A DNA stretch of 64,000 bases, taken from positions 558,001 through 622,000 of the forward strand of contig BDSL01000014.1 of the NCBI GenBank assembly GCA_003116995.1. The letters are read 5' to 3'. Origin of the DNA: Yamagishiella unicocca. Its lineage: Eukaryota; Chlorophyta; Chlorophyceae; Chlamydomonadales; Volvocaceae. The notes under the pieces are model-generated. The model saw only the letters and a program-made list of their open reading frames with translations. It made no database searches and was not told the DNA's origin. Position numbers and translations under genes: made by a program. Shown piece after piece: positions 24,501 through 36,611 of this stretch (the first letter of the stretch is position 1; each line of letters opens with the position of its first letter).

Positions 24501-27500
24501 CGCTGCAGCGGCGGAGTCGCGGGCAGCGGCGGAGGCAGGGAAGGCGGAGGCACGCGTCAAGGAACTGGAGGCACAGCTAGCAGCGTCGCAGCAGCCCGTT
24601 GACGTTGCGCCGTCTGCTGCCTCTGCCCCGGCTACCATGGCGGCGGTAGCTTCGGTGGCGGCGCCGGCGGCGTCGTCCTCCATCCCAGCTGAGCATTTAG
24701 GGCTCATGCGCCAGATCGCCGCTGCCGCCCAGACGTTCGCTCCGCTCTTCAACGCCGTCAAGGCCTCCCGCGGCAGCGTCGACGAGCTGTCCCAGCGGGT
24801 CTCGGAGCTGGAGACCTTGACAGCTAGGTTAGACGTGGCGATTGCCGCTTCCGGCCCCAGCGACGCCTCAGCGTTCGCAGCGGCGCCGCCACCGTCCTAC
24901 GAACAGTCCTTCCAGTCCAAGCATATCGGGCCCGCCGGTGCCGCTTCCATTGCGGCAGATGCGGCTGCGGAGACAGAGGCTGCTGCAGGTGGCAGCGGTG
25001 GAGGTCAGGGGACCGCCCTCGGAGCCGGTGCCGGTGTCATACATGATAAGCTACAGCAGGGCGCTGCAGCCCAAAGTGGCATCAGGGGCTCGAGCGAGGA
25101 TACAAGCATGCGCCAACGGGTGCGTGATGGGCTCCGGAGGTCATCCGGACATTTGTGTGGGCCACAATTGCATTATCGCGTGCCCATCGCCGTGTCCAGT
25201 GCTTTTCGCATTGCATCCTGCATGGGCATCGTCATTGCCGGTCCCTATCCAGCCCCTGACCGCACACCCGCCTCCCCCGGCACCCGCACGGTCGCCCGCA
25301 GGTGGGCGCAGCGGAGGCTGCTGCCCGCGTCTCGGAGACGGAGCTGCGGGTGCTGACTAATCTGACTGAGTCGCTGCGGGCCGAGCTGGCGGAGCAGCAG
25401 GCAGCAAACGAGGCGTTGCGAGCCAGCATGGTCCCTAAGGCAAGGCTAGGCTGCCGTGGGGGGCGAGGGACTTGCATGGAAGGGTGGACTTGAAACATGA
25501 ATTCCTGGGATCATGGGCGGTTGGGGGTCAATCGACATAGAAACGGCCGCATGCTTAGCCCTGTCTGGGCAGGGGTGGACGAGTTGCTTGGCGGCGCCGC
25601 GCGTTTAAAGCTTTAAGCTGTGTCCTACACGCCGAGTAGTTCCGTTCGTACTCGAAAACCTAGCATCATGACGAAACTGTCCATTGTGTTCATTTCATCG
25701 GCTGCACAGAGCATCGTAGCATCCTTGGAGGCTTCCTACAAAGAGCAGCTAGAACGGCTGGAGACGAGCCTTGGAAAAACTGCTGACAAGCAGGCGCGGC
25801 AATTTGCGGCTTTTGAGGAGGAGCACTCGCAGGCGCTGGCGGCGGAGCAAGCCCAGCGGGTGGCGGCGGTGGCAGCAGCCATCAAGGCGGCGGAGGCACG
25901 GTCGGCGGAGCTGGAGGTGCAGCTGGAGGCGGCGCGACGCAACGGCGCAGCAGCGGAGGAGCGTGTTGCTGGCGCGGAGGCTGCGGCGGAGGAGTCGCGG
26001 CGTTTGGCGCAGGATATCGAGCGCGGATGGGGCGAGCGGCTGGACAGGTGCGCTCGCTTGGTTGAGTTCGAGGATGCGGTCCAGTGGTTCTGTTCGGCGT
26101 TGATAATTGTCGTTTGGCGGATCGTTTGAGGTGTCGCTGCTTTGGTGGTGGTGGTGGCTGCAGGCTGCAGAAGATCAACAAGAAGCGGGCGGCCGAGCTC
26201 GATGAGGCTCGCGCTGAGTGCAGCGGCCTCAACCAGCGCGTCTCTGACCTCGGGGAACATGTGGCCGCGCTGCAGGCGGAGCTTGTGGAGTCGAACAGGT
26301 GAGCGGGGCCATGTGGCGGCGGGTGGGCTCGTGGAGAGGCCTGGAGGACGGTCCAGAACATGCTGTCGGAACCGGGGCGGCAACGATGACTGGGTTCTAC
26401 CCAAACATCCACGGCAACGGCGGCCCAAGCGTTCCGACAGCACTGCCCCTAGCCTGTTCTTTTGCGGGCGCATTCATTAGCTGCAACTCGCTCACTTCCC
26501 GCTCGGCCCTCCGTCCGGCCGCGTGTCGGCATCGCGAACAGGCTCCTGGAGCTGGAGCAGGCCGCCGCCTCGCAGCTGCGCTCGCAGCTCGACTCACTGC
26601 AGGTAGTGGGTGACACGGCGGGGCTCGAGGTTTCGGAGCTGCGGGCGCATATCCTGGCGGAGAAGGCTCTGCGGGCGGAGGTGGAGCAGCGGGCGGTCAC
26701 GGCTGAGGCCAGGCTGCAGGCCAGCGAGGCCGACCGCTCCAAGCTGGCGGACCAGGTGGGCGCTGCAGTGGTTGCGCGACGGTATTCCGTCATACTAGTC
26801 CGCAGTGGCGCCGCCGCAATAGGCGCTGGGTACCGTCCGCATATGTCGTGCCGTGTACAACGTCCTACAAGGCCGCGTGCCGGGCTTGTTCACCACCTGT
26901 GCCACGCCCACACAGCTCCCGTTTCAGAGTAACTTCCTGCCCATATGCTGTTCGTCCATCCCAAAGCTCGGGTTGGAAATTCTCCGCTCGTTTCCCGGTT
27001 ACGCAATGTTACTGCTCGCCGCCCATGGCAATACTGCTGACCAGCACATGCCCTCCCCCTTGCAACCAATCGCTGCAGCTGGTGCTGCTGCACTCGCTTC
27101 GGGAAGAGCGGGCGGCGGCGCTGGCTGCACTGGCGGAGGCGCGCGAGGGGCTGGCTGGCTTCGAGGCCACGCGGGTGCGGTGCGATGCGGCGGAGGCGGC
27201 GCGCGACCGCGCAGCCCTGGAGCTGGGGCGGGTGAGCGCCATGCTGGCCAACCTGGAAGCACGGCTGCAGCAGGTACGGGGGCGAGGGAGGTGACCCGGG
27301 AGCCCGACCCGAGTTAACGCCGCTTAGAGTGTGCGCTCCAAGGCATGTTTTTCGGCGTGAATCATACGCGCGCGTTGTAAGCGGCTACTGGCTCATCCCG
27401 TTACTCGGCGCTGGACGATGAGCGGCCCGCGCACAAGCATCAGCGTTGCCCGGTTTCACACACGCGCACCCTCCCATGGCGCTGGGCTACCAGGCTTACC

Positions 27501-29879
27501 CTGATAGCTTCCTGTGCCTGCGGTCCTACATTTCTCTCGGTGATGACACGTTTGGCTGCCTCGCAACTCCCGCGCAGGTGGAAGACGAGAACGAGGGCCT
27601 GGTGGCGGAGCTAGATGAGGAGCGGCGGCGCGGGGCCGCACTGGCTCGCACCTGGGCGGGCGAGCTGGAGGCGCTGCCGGGGCTGCCAAGGGACCGCTGG
27701 CCCTCGGCTGTACGGCGGCTGGTGGATGGGCTGGAGAGCCGTGCAGGGGGCGAGAACACGGGCCGGCGAGTGCGGGGCATGGGCGGTCGGGGTGGACGAT
27801 AGTAGGACGAGGCCACTGCTGCATCCTTCGCTGAGGCTGAATGATACCTCGCCGCGCTGCAAGCATGGGGTTGAGCACCTGTCTTGGGTGCCTGCTACCG
27901 CGCAGGGTTTCGGAGCTGCAGGGCAATGCCCGGGAGCTGGTGGCGGGCGAGTTGGAGGCGCTGCGCGAGGCGATCCAAGCAGCCGAGGAGCGGGCGGCGC
28001 ACGCGGAGGCTGAGGCTGAGGCGGCGCTCGCGGCGCTGAACTTTGCTCAGCGGCAGGCAGATGAGACGCGCGCTCGCGCGGAGGCTGAGCTGCGGGTGGA
28101 GTCGGCGCGCCGTTTGGAGGTCAGTGACTGATGGGTTGGTGGCGGCGGTGGCATGAAGAGCAACGCAGGCATCTCGGGGCAGTGAGGGCTGGCTGGTGCG
28201 GCAGGTTTGCCTTGCGACCATGGTCTCCTCCATGCCATAGTCCCGCGGGCGTTGGCACACCCTTGACACCCTTTCACCATACGAAACGTGGTTGCTATTT
28301 TGAAGGCATCCAGGCCTTCATAACCTGTGGGTAGAAAAGGCCTCTACTAGGCAAGGCGGCCATGTTATTGTTCAAGAATCTAAACACCCCCCATCGCACC
28401 ACCGTATGTGTTGTGGCCTCAGGAGGCGTTGCGCGCGCAGCTGCAGGAGCGGGGAGACGCCCTGGAAGGGGAGCTGCAGGCGACACGGGATCAGCTGCGT
28501 GCGGCGGAAGCGGCTACCGCGCAGCTACAGGTATCAACAAGGGAACACATGGGAACACATCGCTTTCCTTTAACACGCCAAAGCAAGTAGTCAACATATC
28601 TTCATTGTCAAGTAGCACATCTTCATTGTCCAGCGTTTCAGGGGTGGGAGATCTGGGATCTTGCGGAGGGCTCCGAGCTGGTGCTAGTAACACTGAAGGG
28701 CCTGTCTCGGAGCTGCGGCGTAGTAGTGTTACCGTGCCTTTCGCTCCTGTCCACGTCACCTGCCGTAGGACGAGCTGCAGCGCCTTCGCGACAAGAGCCG
28801 CGCGATTATGGAGGAGAAGGACACGGAGTCAGACGCACTGCGCGCGCAGTTGAGGCAGGCGCGCGCGGCGGTCGGTGCCTCGCTGGCGTCGCGGGTGGCG
28901 GGCGGCAGCAGCGCCTCGCTGTCCGGTGGCGCTGCGGCAACGGCGGACGAAGCTGCTGCCACAGCGGCGCCCAGCCAATTGCGGTCGAGCTTCTCGGGGG
29001 CGTCTGTCGCGTCGGCCCCTTCGGACCCGGCGGATCCGGCGTTCGTGTCGCTACGTTCGCAAATAGCCAGTCTGCAGCACGACTTGGAGGAATACAAGTG
29101 GGTGCGGTAGAGGGCTGGGGTGTGGTCGCATCGCCTTGTTGCGGCTCTTTGGGGGCCGGCAGCATATGATCTTGTTATGACATGGGTAAAGCTTTCAGGC
29201 CGTGGCCAAACCGAATGAGGCGCGAGAGCGTGTCATGAAATTACAGTATACCGGTACGGCGGCTAGTTCATTCGTTCATTCGTTCTCGTGGCATCCGCCT
29301 TCATTTTTGCACCTCCCGTGCCCCTCCGCAAGGCATGCGTACGAGGACGCCGAATCCACGCACCAATTGCGGGACACCGCCCAGGCGGCGCTGCGTGAGG
29401 AACTAGCCCGGCTGCAGGCACAGGTGCAGCTGAGCAATCAGGATATACAGGTGAGGCTGTTGGGAATGCAGGCCGGCGCTTATACCGTTTCCTCCCGCTT
29501 CTCTTCGTCCTCGTCTGATTCCTACCCCGCTGACATTCTCGTTCCGCAGTACCTGCGCGCCGCCGTTATCAGCTTCTTTGAGAGCGGCTCACTGCCCCGA
29601 GACGGTCCAGTGATGCAAGTGCTGTCGAGACTGCTCCGCTTCACTCCGGCGGAGAAGGCAGCCATCGCCGCCGCCGAGCACACCCACCGCAGCGGCAAGC
29701 GCGGCACCGGCGGCAGCGCGGCCGCTCCCGCGCCCACTGTTGGCGCACACTACGCGGCTCCTGCAGCAGGTGGGGGCGGTGTCTCGCCTGCGCTAGGGCT
29801 GTTGGCCTCGGTTACGTCGAAAATGGCATCAGCCGTCACCGGCCGCTCGCATCCAGCAGCAACCCCGGGGCCCACTTAG
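18591..29879 (+). CDS. GRIP-domain golgin (long coiled-coil Golgi tether)
   Basis: Peripheral Golgi tethering protein. Exons: 18591-18726, 18948-19030, 19402-19461, 19705-19854, 20002-20102, 20290-21407, 21650-21810, 22062-22166, 22336-23799, 24055-25119, 25302-25439, 25710-26047, 26164-26298, 26542-26755, 27079-27273, 27578-27769, 27922-28119, 28423-28530, 28769-29097, 29333-29450, 29550-29879. The sum is 6738 nt, about 2245 residues. Nearly the whole protein is Ala/Glu/Gln/Leu heptad coiled coil. The last exon starts YLRAAVISFF and continues VMQVLSRLLRFTP, a match to the GRIP domain, which docks to Arl1-type GTPases at the trans-Golgi (family knowledge). The tyrosine at the start corresponds to the conserved GRIP tyrosine. 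The N-terminus (MKGFMSQLASGAVGKNL) could be a small amphipathic helix. Weak spots are the donor after 27769 and the acceptor before 27922 (27916 is equally in frame). The intron after 25439 uses GC at its 5' end. Six in-frame 45-bp repeats lie in exon 9. Confidence 0.88.
22501..22784 (+). repeat. In-frame 45-bp tandem repeat, six units plus a partial, in the golgin
   Basis: Units begin at 22501, 22546, 22591, 22636, 22681 and 22726, with a truncated seventh at 22771. Each encodes about TDTDGLPRPDMPAAS. The first and last units are the most diverged and the inner ones nearly identical. The 45-bp period keeps the frame (residues about 694-783). Confidence 0.95.
25440..25709 (+). other. GC-AG intron in the golgin gene
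   Basis: Exon 11 ends MVPK with AAG followed by GCAAGG, the standard context of rare GC donors, and the acceptor is CACAG before AGCATC. No GT donor in the right phase fits before the in-frame stop at 25491-25493, so a GC donor is the best explanation. Confidence 0.7.
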
Positions 29880-31404
29880 GGCCGCCGCCGCCGCCGCTTA
29901 GTGCAGGAATGGGTTTCACGACAGGAGTGGGTTTCACGACACGCCTTCTGCGTCCGCTTTGATAGTCACGCCGGCAGCCGGCCTTAAGCGGGCCGGCATT
30001 GCCTCGGCAGGTCGGGTGTTAATTGTCCAGGCCATGGCGCTGACCGTAGTTGTAATGTTAGTACTGTGACACTGGGTTTTGAGGTGTCCAGGCATGTAAG
30101 ATATTATTGAGCGACTGGCCGTCGAACCTGGGAAGCAGTTAAAGCAAGACGTGGTATTGTGCCTGTGTTGCGGGACATTTCCCAGTCAGCATCGCAACGG
30201 GGATATGGAGTGCGTGTGACAGTCGAATTGAGTGTCTCTTGCAAGCGGTCAAGTGATGATCATCCCTTTCACGGTGTCGACCCATGGCACCATTTGCATG
30301 CGTGTGGCAGCGGCGCTTATCAGTCCTTGGTGTTATGTCATGTTGGTGCCTTCGTTTCCTTGCCGGAGGGTAGCGTAAAAACGCGTGTTGGTCATATGAG
30401 GCAAAGTAATGGATGGCCGTAGTAATGAAATGCCGAAGGGTGGGACCAAGATGCTACATGCGCGGCATATTGAGGATGCGCGCTGGGTGCGCGCTGGTTT
30501 TTGATACAGGGGCGGTACGCGTGTCTTGGGTGTGGTCTAAGATGCACCTCTAGATGAGCTGGGGCGGCAGTGGACGGGCCGCTAGCTACACGGTAGGAAT
30601 GCCTGTGAAGCACGACCTGGCAGGGAGGGGGTGCCGCACGACCAAACATTACACCTATGTAACGCGGTGGAGGTGGCCAGGATAGGGCGGAATTGCGCCC
30701 CGCCTAAAAAGCTGCCACAAGCCGCCTTGGAAAACCGTGCGTCAACACCCAGCGCCGCTCACAGTCGCTACCCGTACTCAGCACATACGTCGTGTGTGCC
30801 TGCAGATCCACGGTTGCAGTCCGTACATAAGGCGGTGCTACAAAGCGCGTCCTAAGGATGGCATGCAGGAGCTTTCGGGCAGACCGCCCGAGGAGGGTTA
30901 TGGGCCTGGCATGCTTGCCAAACTAGAATACGTCGTGAACATTGGTATGTAAGAACACATTAGTTGGTATTTTTTTATTGATTGATTGATTACAAGCTCT
31001 TGGAGCTCGTAAGGCCCAGACGATCCAAGAGGCTCCAATAGTTGGTAACAACGGTGCGTTGTAATCACCGTACGACACAGCGGTAAACCAACAGGCATTT
31101 GGTACCTTCAACCTTCGGACGATTCACAGCATTTCCTCCAGATATTAATTGGAAGACGTTGCCAACTTGTTAACAATTAGCTAGCACCGCAAATTTGGAC
31201 CCAAAAGCTTTAACGCTTAACCACTTGTATGTATCATTGTAAACCTTAATAAGAATGAGGCGCTCATGTATGCGCGTAGTTAGAACACAGGAATGTACCT
31301 CTGCTGGGCGAACCGCAGTTCCTACAGTGGCATCCGCCTGCCCGTAGTTTCGCCTGCATTAAAAAATGGCGCATTCGTTAGCAAGGTCATTTCGGACATT
31401 GGAT
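29880..31404. other. Intergenic with golgin 3' UTR and decayed repeat-like sequence
   Basis: The first few hundred bases are probably golgin 3' UTR, with TGTAA at 30051 and 30095. From about 30950 the sequence becomes AT-rich, including a run of T and an ATTG repeat at 30969-30991. I see no gene with the local codon bias. Confidence 0.5.
30051..30055 (+). terminator. Candidate TGTAA polyadenylation signal for the golgin
   Basis: TGTAA lies about 170 nt after the stop codon at 29879. A second copy lies at 30095-30099. Both are on the sense strand. Confidence 0.55.
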
Positions 31405-34400
31405 ATGGAGCTGGTTATCAAGAGCTGCGAGGTACGCCTATACTTGACCTTGCTTACGAAGTTGCCAAGCACTGGCCTCAGGAGCCACTGTGCAAGACTG
31501 ATCGCCATACTATCCATCGATATCTCCAGCACGCCTGCCAGCTCCAACAGCAGTGCCGTCGGCCCGCGCCATGCCCGTTTGGCCAACCCAGCCTGCAACC
31601 CCACCCCCGGGCTCAGTGTCGGCACAGCCCTCGGCACCCTCCTCAACATTGGATTGGCCTCACAACCAGGCTCAATGCAAACTGCTGGCGCAGGATCTGC
31701 CCAAAATGGATTATGTTGGCCACGCCGACCCTTATGTGGTGCTTCAAATCACCACACCGGACGGGCTGAATACGGTTACGTACAAGAGCCTAGTGATATA
31801 CAATACGGGCAATCCGGTGTGGGACGAGGAAGTATGTTTGCGAAACGTGCCAGTGGGCTCCCGGTGTCTGTTCAAGGTAACGTTGATGCTACACACGCTT
31901 GAGGACTCGTCGGCTGTAGATTAAGAGTTGAGGGTGGGAGGTTGCTTGCAATGGTGAGGCACTGCGCGTTGCGGAAAGGAATGGAGTAGAAGGAAAGGCC
32001 TTATGTGAATGGACCGCGATGGTGGGACGGGGGCTATGTGTTCGTACTTGCAGCGACAGAGTGGTGGCGCAATGCGTGCCTTTCCAAGGGAATCACAGCA
32101 TCGGACGCCTGCAATTGGCACCTCCCGTGCACACATGCAATCTTACGGCTACATCCTTACGGCCTGACAGCAGATGCGCGGCTGGTGCGGGCCACCCACG
32201 CAGGTCGTCGACAAGGACCACCTGACTGCGCACGACGACATTGGCTCCTGCGACTTCTTAGTCGAAGACGACATTGTCGCGGCCGCCTCCAGCAGCGCAA
32301 GGGTCCCGGGTAGCGGGGTAATACCGGTATCCACACCCGGAAAGTCATCTCCTCCCTTCGCGGGAGGTTTTACGTTGCGTCTCGCCATTCAAGCCGCTCC
32401 ATGCGTCCCGGTGCCAGCCGGAAGCTTGTTGCTGGGGGTAGGTGCTCGGCTGGTTGGCTGCATGGATGATTGCGCACGGATCATCAATCTGGGCTGTGGC
32501 ACTGTGGGCGCAAGTGAGAGGCCAGTGACCCACCGCCACTCTCTGCCTTAGTCAATGCCTAACAACATGTTTGGGTTGGGATCTGTGCCTATCACTCACC
32601 ACCCGTTCGCGCCGTTGCGGCGATACAACATTCAACCCGTAGCTAAGCTTTGCTGATGCTTCTCGCGCCCACGTCGCGTGGAATTCTCCTCGGGAATGGG
32701 CTGCCTGCTGGTTGGCCAGCTGCGGTGCCGAGCCTCCACAGGGCCGGCAGGACCTATGGTGCACACTGGACCCGTGAGGTACCGAATCTCGGTGTCCACC
32801 TTGGCAGGTGGGTACGTCTGAAACTGCAATTGCGTCGAGGTAACTACGTAGGGGCGAGCGGAGCGTACCCGTTTCCAAGCCCTCATCCCGACGAGGCGTC
32901 GCACCTTTGTTAGCCTGCTGGGTGCTGCTCATCGCCTCGCGCATGTCCGGCTCCCCTACAACCACACCACTCAGGCGCGTTGACTGGGCACGCTGACGGC
33001 GACGGCTGGATGGCCTACGCGGCTTACAAGCTGATACTGGCGGGTGTCCAACACTTCTTCCCCGGCGGGGCCGCCCACCACTGGAACACGGCGTACGACA
33101 ATGCACGAAAAGTAAGTGCTGAACACGGCGTACGACAATGCACGAAAAGTAAGTGCTGCGTGGACACGACGGCGCGACCTAGTCACTTAGTGACCGAGGA
33201 GCGAAGGTTAGCGCCCTTCTAGTATCCGTTTCTTTATAAGCGCCCTTCGTGTGCGAGGGGTTGAGAACTTCACCCCAGGGAGATGCTACGGACGGGTCTG
33301 GTGACGGAGGCGTGGTGCCATGTGGGATAGAAACAAGCAGTGCCGAGTCCTGTGGCAGACAGGCTGACGTGTTTGTTTTTGTGCTTGCGTCCGGGGGGCG
33401 CACTCACGCTTATCAGGCCTTGAGCTCGGTCGCCGCTGGGCCTGGTCACAGGTGCTGGCGGGCAGAGGGGCCAGCGACCGCGGCATGGCGTTTCAGCTGG
33501 ATGTATCATCATGTCTGCACCTGCCCTGCAGCCCTCATGCCCTCACGCCCGCGCCCGCTTGCGCCCCTGCGCTAGGTCTTCGGGAATGCCGTGATGGTCG
33601 CAGCGGTGAAGGCTCAGCACGCTCTGTTGTATGCGGACAACGCCCAGCAGGTCAGGAGGGGAGGGCATACAGGCGTGGGGATAGCGGGTACGGTACAAGG
33701 CGTGCCAATTATGGGATTTGGAGGGATTCGGGGTCAAAACGGCCTGAAGTGCAAGGGCGATCCTGTTTAATGCTTGACTTAGGAGCGTCTGGACGCAGCG
33801 TGCATTTGACACCTGACTTGCTCTTGGGCTTTCTGAGGCGACGGTCTCGTAGGAGCCGCGCCGGTTGATATCGGCCGACATCTCTAACCCGACCGCACGG
33901 TTCTATCGTGCAGAGAGGCCGCGGCGTGCTGCAAGGCGGCGGCGACTTCGTGGCTTTGCTGCGAGGCGGCGTTAGGTCTCGCCAGCGCCGCTACTACACC
34001 TACTGCATCCTGGACGACGGCAACTTCTGCTTCAGCGAGACGGGGGCGGCCTTCTTCGCGGACTTCATGTCCAAGCACGCGATGCACTCATGCTGCGCGG
34101 AGAGGGTGCGCGTGCAGAAATTTGGCCAGCAGCTGTTGGCCTTGCATGCAGGAAGTACCAGCATTGGTCCAACTCCAACATGACGACGCTGTAGATAGTG
34201 GGGCCGTTACTAGTGGACACCTCCAGGAGAGAGCGTGGGGCAGTGCACAAAAGGGGGTGGGTAAAAGCATTCGAGCAGGAAGATAGATGAGCAACAGCTT
34301 GCGCACGGGTCTGCATGACATTTATGGGGTTAACTCACCGGACTCCGCCTCTTATCCCACGACCCTCCCGGCCCCTCCAGGTTGTGTTTGCGGGTGAGTT

Positions 34401-34716
34401 CTGTCTGGTGCCCCCCGGCCTGGCAAACCCCCAGCCCGCGACGAAGCATCTACCGGCTGCAACCGTAGCTGAAGCGGCGGCCGATGCCGTGGTCGCCGCT
34501 GCCGCGTTGGAGGGCGTGGGCGGCTGCTCCGCAGCGGGCTGGAAGCTGGTCATTGACAACAACTCGGGCACGTATGCGCCGCCCAAGCGGCACCTACCTG
34601 CACTGGCGGCGCTCCTGCAGCACAACCTGCCGGGGCTTCAGGTGCAGGTGATTGACGTCGAGGACGAGGAGCTGGCGTCGTACCATGCCCGGATACCAAG
34701 CCGTGTCAAACTCTGA
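31405..34716 (+). CDS. C2-domain protein with conserved uncharacterised C-terminal region
   Basis: Seven exons: 31405-31431, 31694-31876, 32204-32309, 32975-33111, 33576-33650, 33914-34105, 34381-34716. The sum is 1056 nt, or 351 residues. Residues 1-100 are a C2 domain: MELVIKSCEDLPKMD, then GHADPYVVLQ, NPVWDEE and VVDKDHLTAHDDIGS. Its acidic loop residues are kept, so Ca2+ and phospholipid binding is likely (family knowledge). The rest has compact conserved-looking blocks: YYTYCILDDGNFCFSETGAA, FFADFMSKHAMHS, and a C-terminal WKLVIDNNSGTYAP. As I recall, C2 proteins of fungi share these blocks, but I cannot search. No catalytic role is assigned. Exon 1 encodes only nine residues, supported by the C2 start motif. 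The donor of exon 3 (GTAGCG) is the weakest junction. Exon 4 ends in a perfect 37-bp duplication that copies its donor site. Confidence 0.8.
33084..33157 (+). repeat. Perfect 37-bp tandem duplication across an exon end and its 5' splice site
   Basis: Bases 33084-33120 are repeated without change at 33121-33157. Each copy holds the last 28 nt of exon 4 of the C2 gene followed by the donor GTAAGTGCT, so two identical donors occur at 33112 and 33149. Confidence 0.97.
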
Positions 34717-35344
34717 GACCACCGCTGCTGTGTTGGCAATGGCGCCAGCGGTCGTGTTGTATCCGTATGCGCAAGGTGTGCGCCTGGTTACAGGGTTTCA
34801 GATGCGTCGGCGGTGTCGGCGATGCAAACTATTTCGTTGCACGCGGACGAGGGGTCGAGTGAAGGGGCATGGGGAGGGGTTAAAGGGCCCTTGGCACGCA
34901 CCAAGGTGTCGGGATGGGGCTCTGGCGGCAGCGCACCGAGAGGAGGACGTCATGGGTAACCAATGTCGCGGGCACGACCACATCGTGGTACGGACGCTGC
35001 TGCGGTGGTGCCCTATGGTGACGGCACAAGGAGGCGATGACTTGGCGTTGCTGTCACGCTTTGCAGGTTCAGGCGCGGTTGCCGTGGGCGTACACGAGGC
35101 GCGTTGCGGCTGGGACAATCGGAATTCACCGGCACACTTTCGGGAAGGAGACGTACTAGAAGCGGATGCGGTTGCTAGAGGCTGAGAGCGACGAGGGCAA
35201 CTGCTTTTGTGCTTGCAGCCGTGTGATGGTCAGGGACGCCGTATCACCGTTGCGGTTGTGCTGTGGAGGGAGGCTCCGAAGGCTTTGCTGCGTGTTTTCT
35301 CTTAGCAGAGAAGCTGCGATTGATTTTTTGTCCAAACCAACCAG

Positions 35345-36611
35345 TTGCATTGGAAGGCTCAAACGACAGCTCGATTGCAATTCTTTTATTTCCAGTTCCT
35401 GTTCATCTTCTTCCTGTCCATATCCTGTGAGTTTGGGCGTGCGCATCTCATGTCGGGGTTGTGCAAACCTGTGTGTGACTGGGGATAGGCACATTCCCCG
35501 CAATTTCCCCCAGGGGTCCTGCTGCCGTATAATTGTGACTTATGAGGAGGTGGCGCGCTGAGATTGTATCCTCTAAGCTAGGTTATGTACGGAAGCCGTA
35601 CATATGGCTCGAGTCATTGTTTCGGGCGCTCTCCCTGTTTCGGCGTTCTGCCTACACAGTGCTGCTGTCTCTCCTTTCGGGGGTCTGCTTGGGATGCATG
35701 TGGCCATGTGCAGGGCAACCTCCCCCTGTGTATTGGTGCTTGCTGTTTCCTCTGGGCTCTCGGTTGTGAGGCTCTGGGTGGTTTGTCTTTCGGAACCGTC
35801 GGTTTTCCTTGCTTTCCTTGTCTCTTTCAGTGTCAGGCGATGCGCCCGATGGCTCTACCTTTTTAGGTCTGGAGCCCACTGTAACGATTACAACAACAGT
35901 GTGGGCGTTTTTCTCGTTAGCTTATACTAACCGTTCTGCAGTGTAAGTTCCAAATCAGCGGTCCCTCCCTGTCCCTCTGGCCCCTCCCTTTCCCTTCGAG
36001 CCAAGGCGCATTAACCCAGCAACGACGAGAGACAGCTTACAGGAGGCTGTTGTACAGAAATAGTATGACGCGTTGGCTTAACTACTGGGGAATAGGGCTT
36101 GTACACTGCGTGACCGACAAGTGCACCTGAAAGGTGCATGGGACATGAGGGGTTCAGTTGTTTGGAAACATCGTACACGGTAGGGGTGGACTGTACACTG
36201 ACTGGTATGATCTTACGGGGGGGGACTGTCCACTGATTTTTAGTTCAAACCCTTCGAGTCAACCGGTACGATTCGTATTGGCTCGAACAGCAGCCCGATT
36301 GCATTAATTAATTTCCATTTATTGGTGATTGATTCGTTTTTTCCCTGTTCCTAACCGATGAGTGTGGGCCTGCGCAACTCAATGGCTTGTACGGACTCTG
36401 TGCGGATACACGAACCTCACGAACCCCTAAAGCAGTCTCAAGCTCACCAGTGGTGCTGCTGCCTTGTACGTACAGTGATGCGTTGCCTTACTACTCCTGG
36501 AGTTGGGCTTCTGCTGATAGTACACTGCATGATGACAACTGCACCTGACCTGTCTAAAAACATGCGTGGGGACGGGACGGGTTCAGTTGTTTGGAACCAT
36601 CGTACACGCTA
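35345..36611. repeat. Diverged direct repeat block, possibly a decayed mobile element
   Basis: Two segment pairs appear in the same order. Segment X, at 35345-35453 and 36270-36385, shares a GATTGCA...TTTCCA...CCTGTTC core and GGGC(G/C)TGCGCA(T/A)CTCA. Segment Y, at 36061-36182 and 36472-36611, shares GGTTCAGTTGTTTGGAA(A/C)CATCGTACACG. The spacer between X and Y is about 600 nt in the first copy and about 90 nt in the second. The difference lies where the dispersed repeat sits. Confidence 0.6.
35828..35898 (+). repeat. Dispersed repeat copy A (contains TGTAA)
   Basis: Closely similar to 40657-40725, same strand. The shared start is CAGTGTCAGGCGATG and the shared end is GGAGCCCACTGTAAC plus an ACAACAACA tail. 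The TGTAA at 35880-35884 is the first sense-strand poly(A)-type motif I find after the C2 gene stop at 34716. Confidence 0.8.

Noticed and set aside
26608..26650. Extra intron beginning at CAG|GTAGTG in golgin exon 14
   Set aside because: The frame reads on as normal coiled coil to the donor at 26755, and no matching acceptor lies in between.
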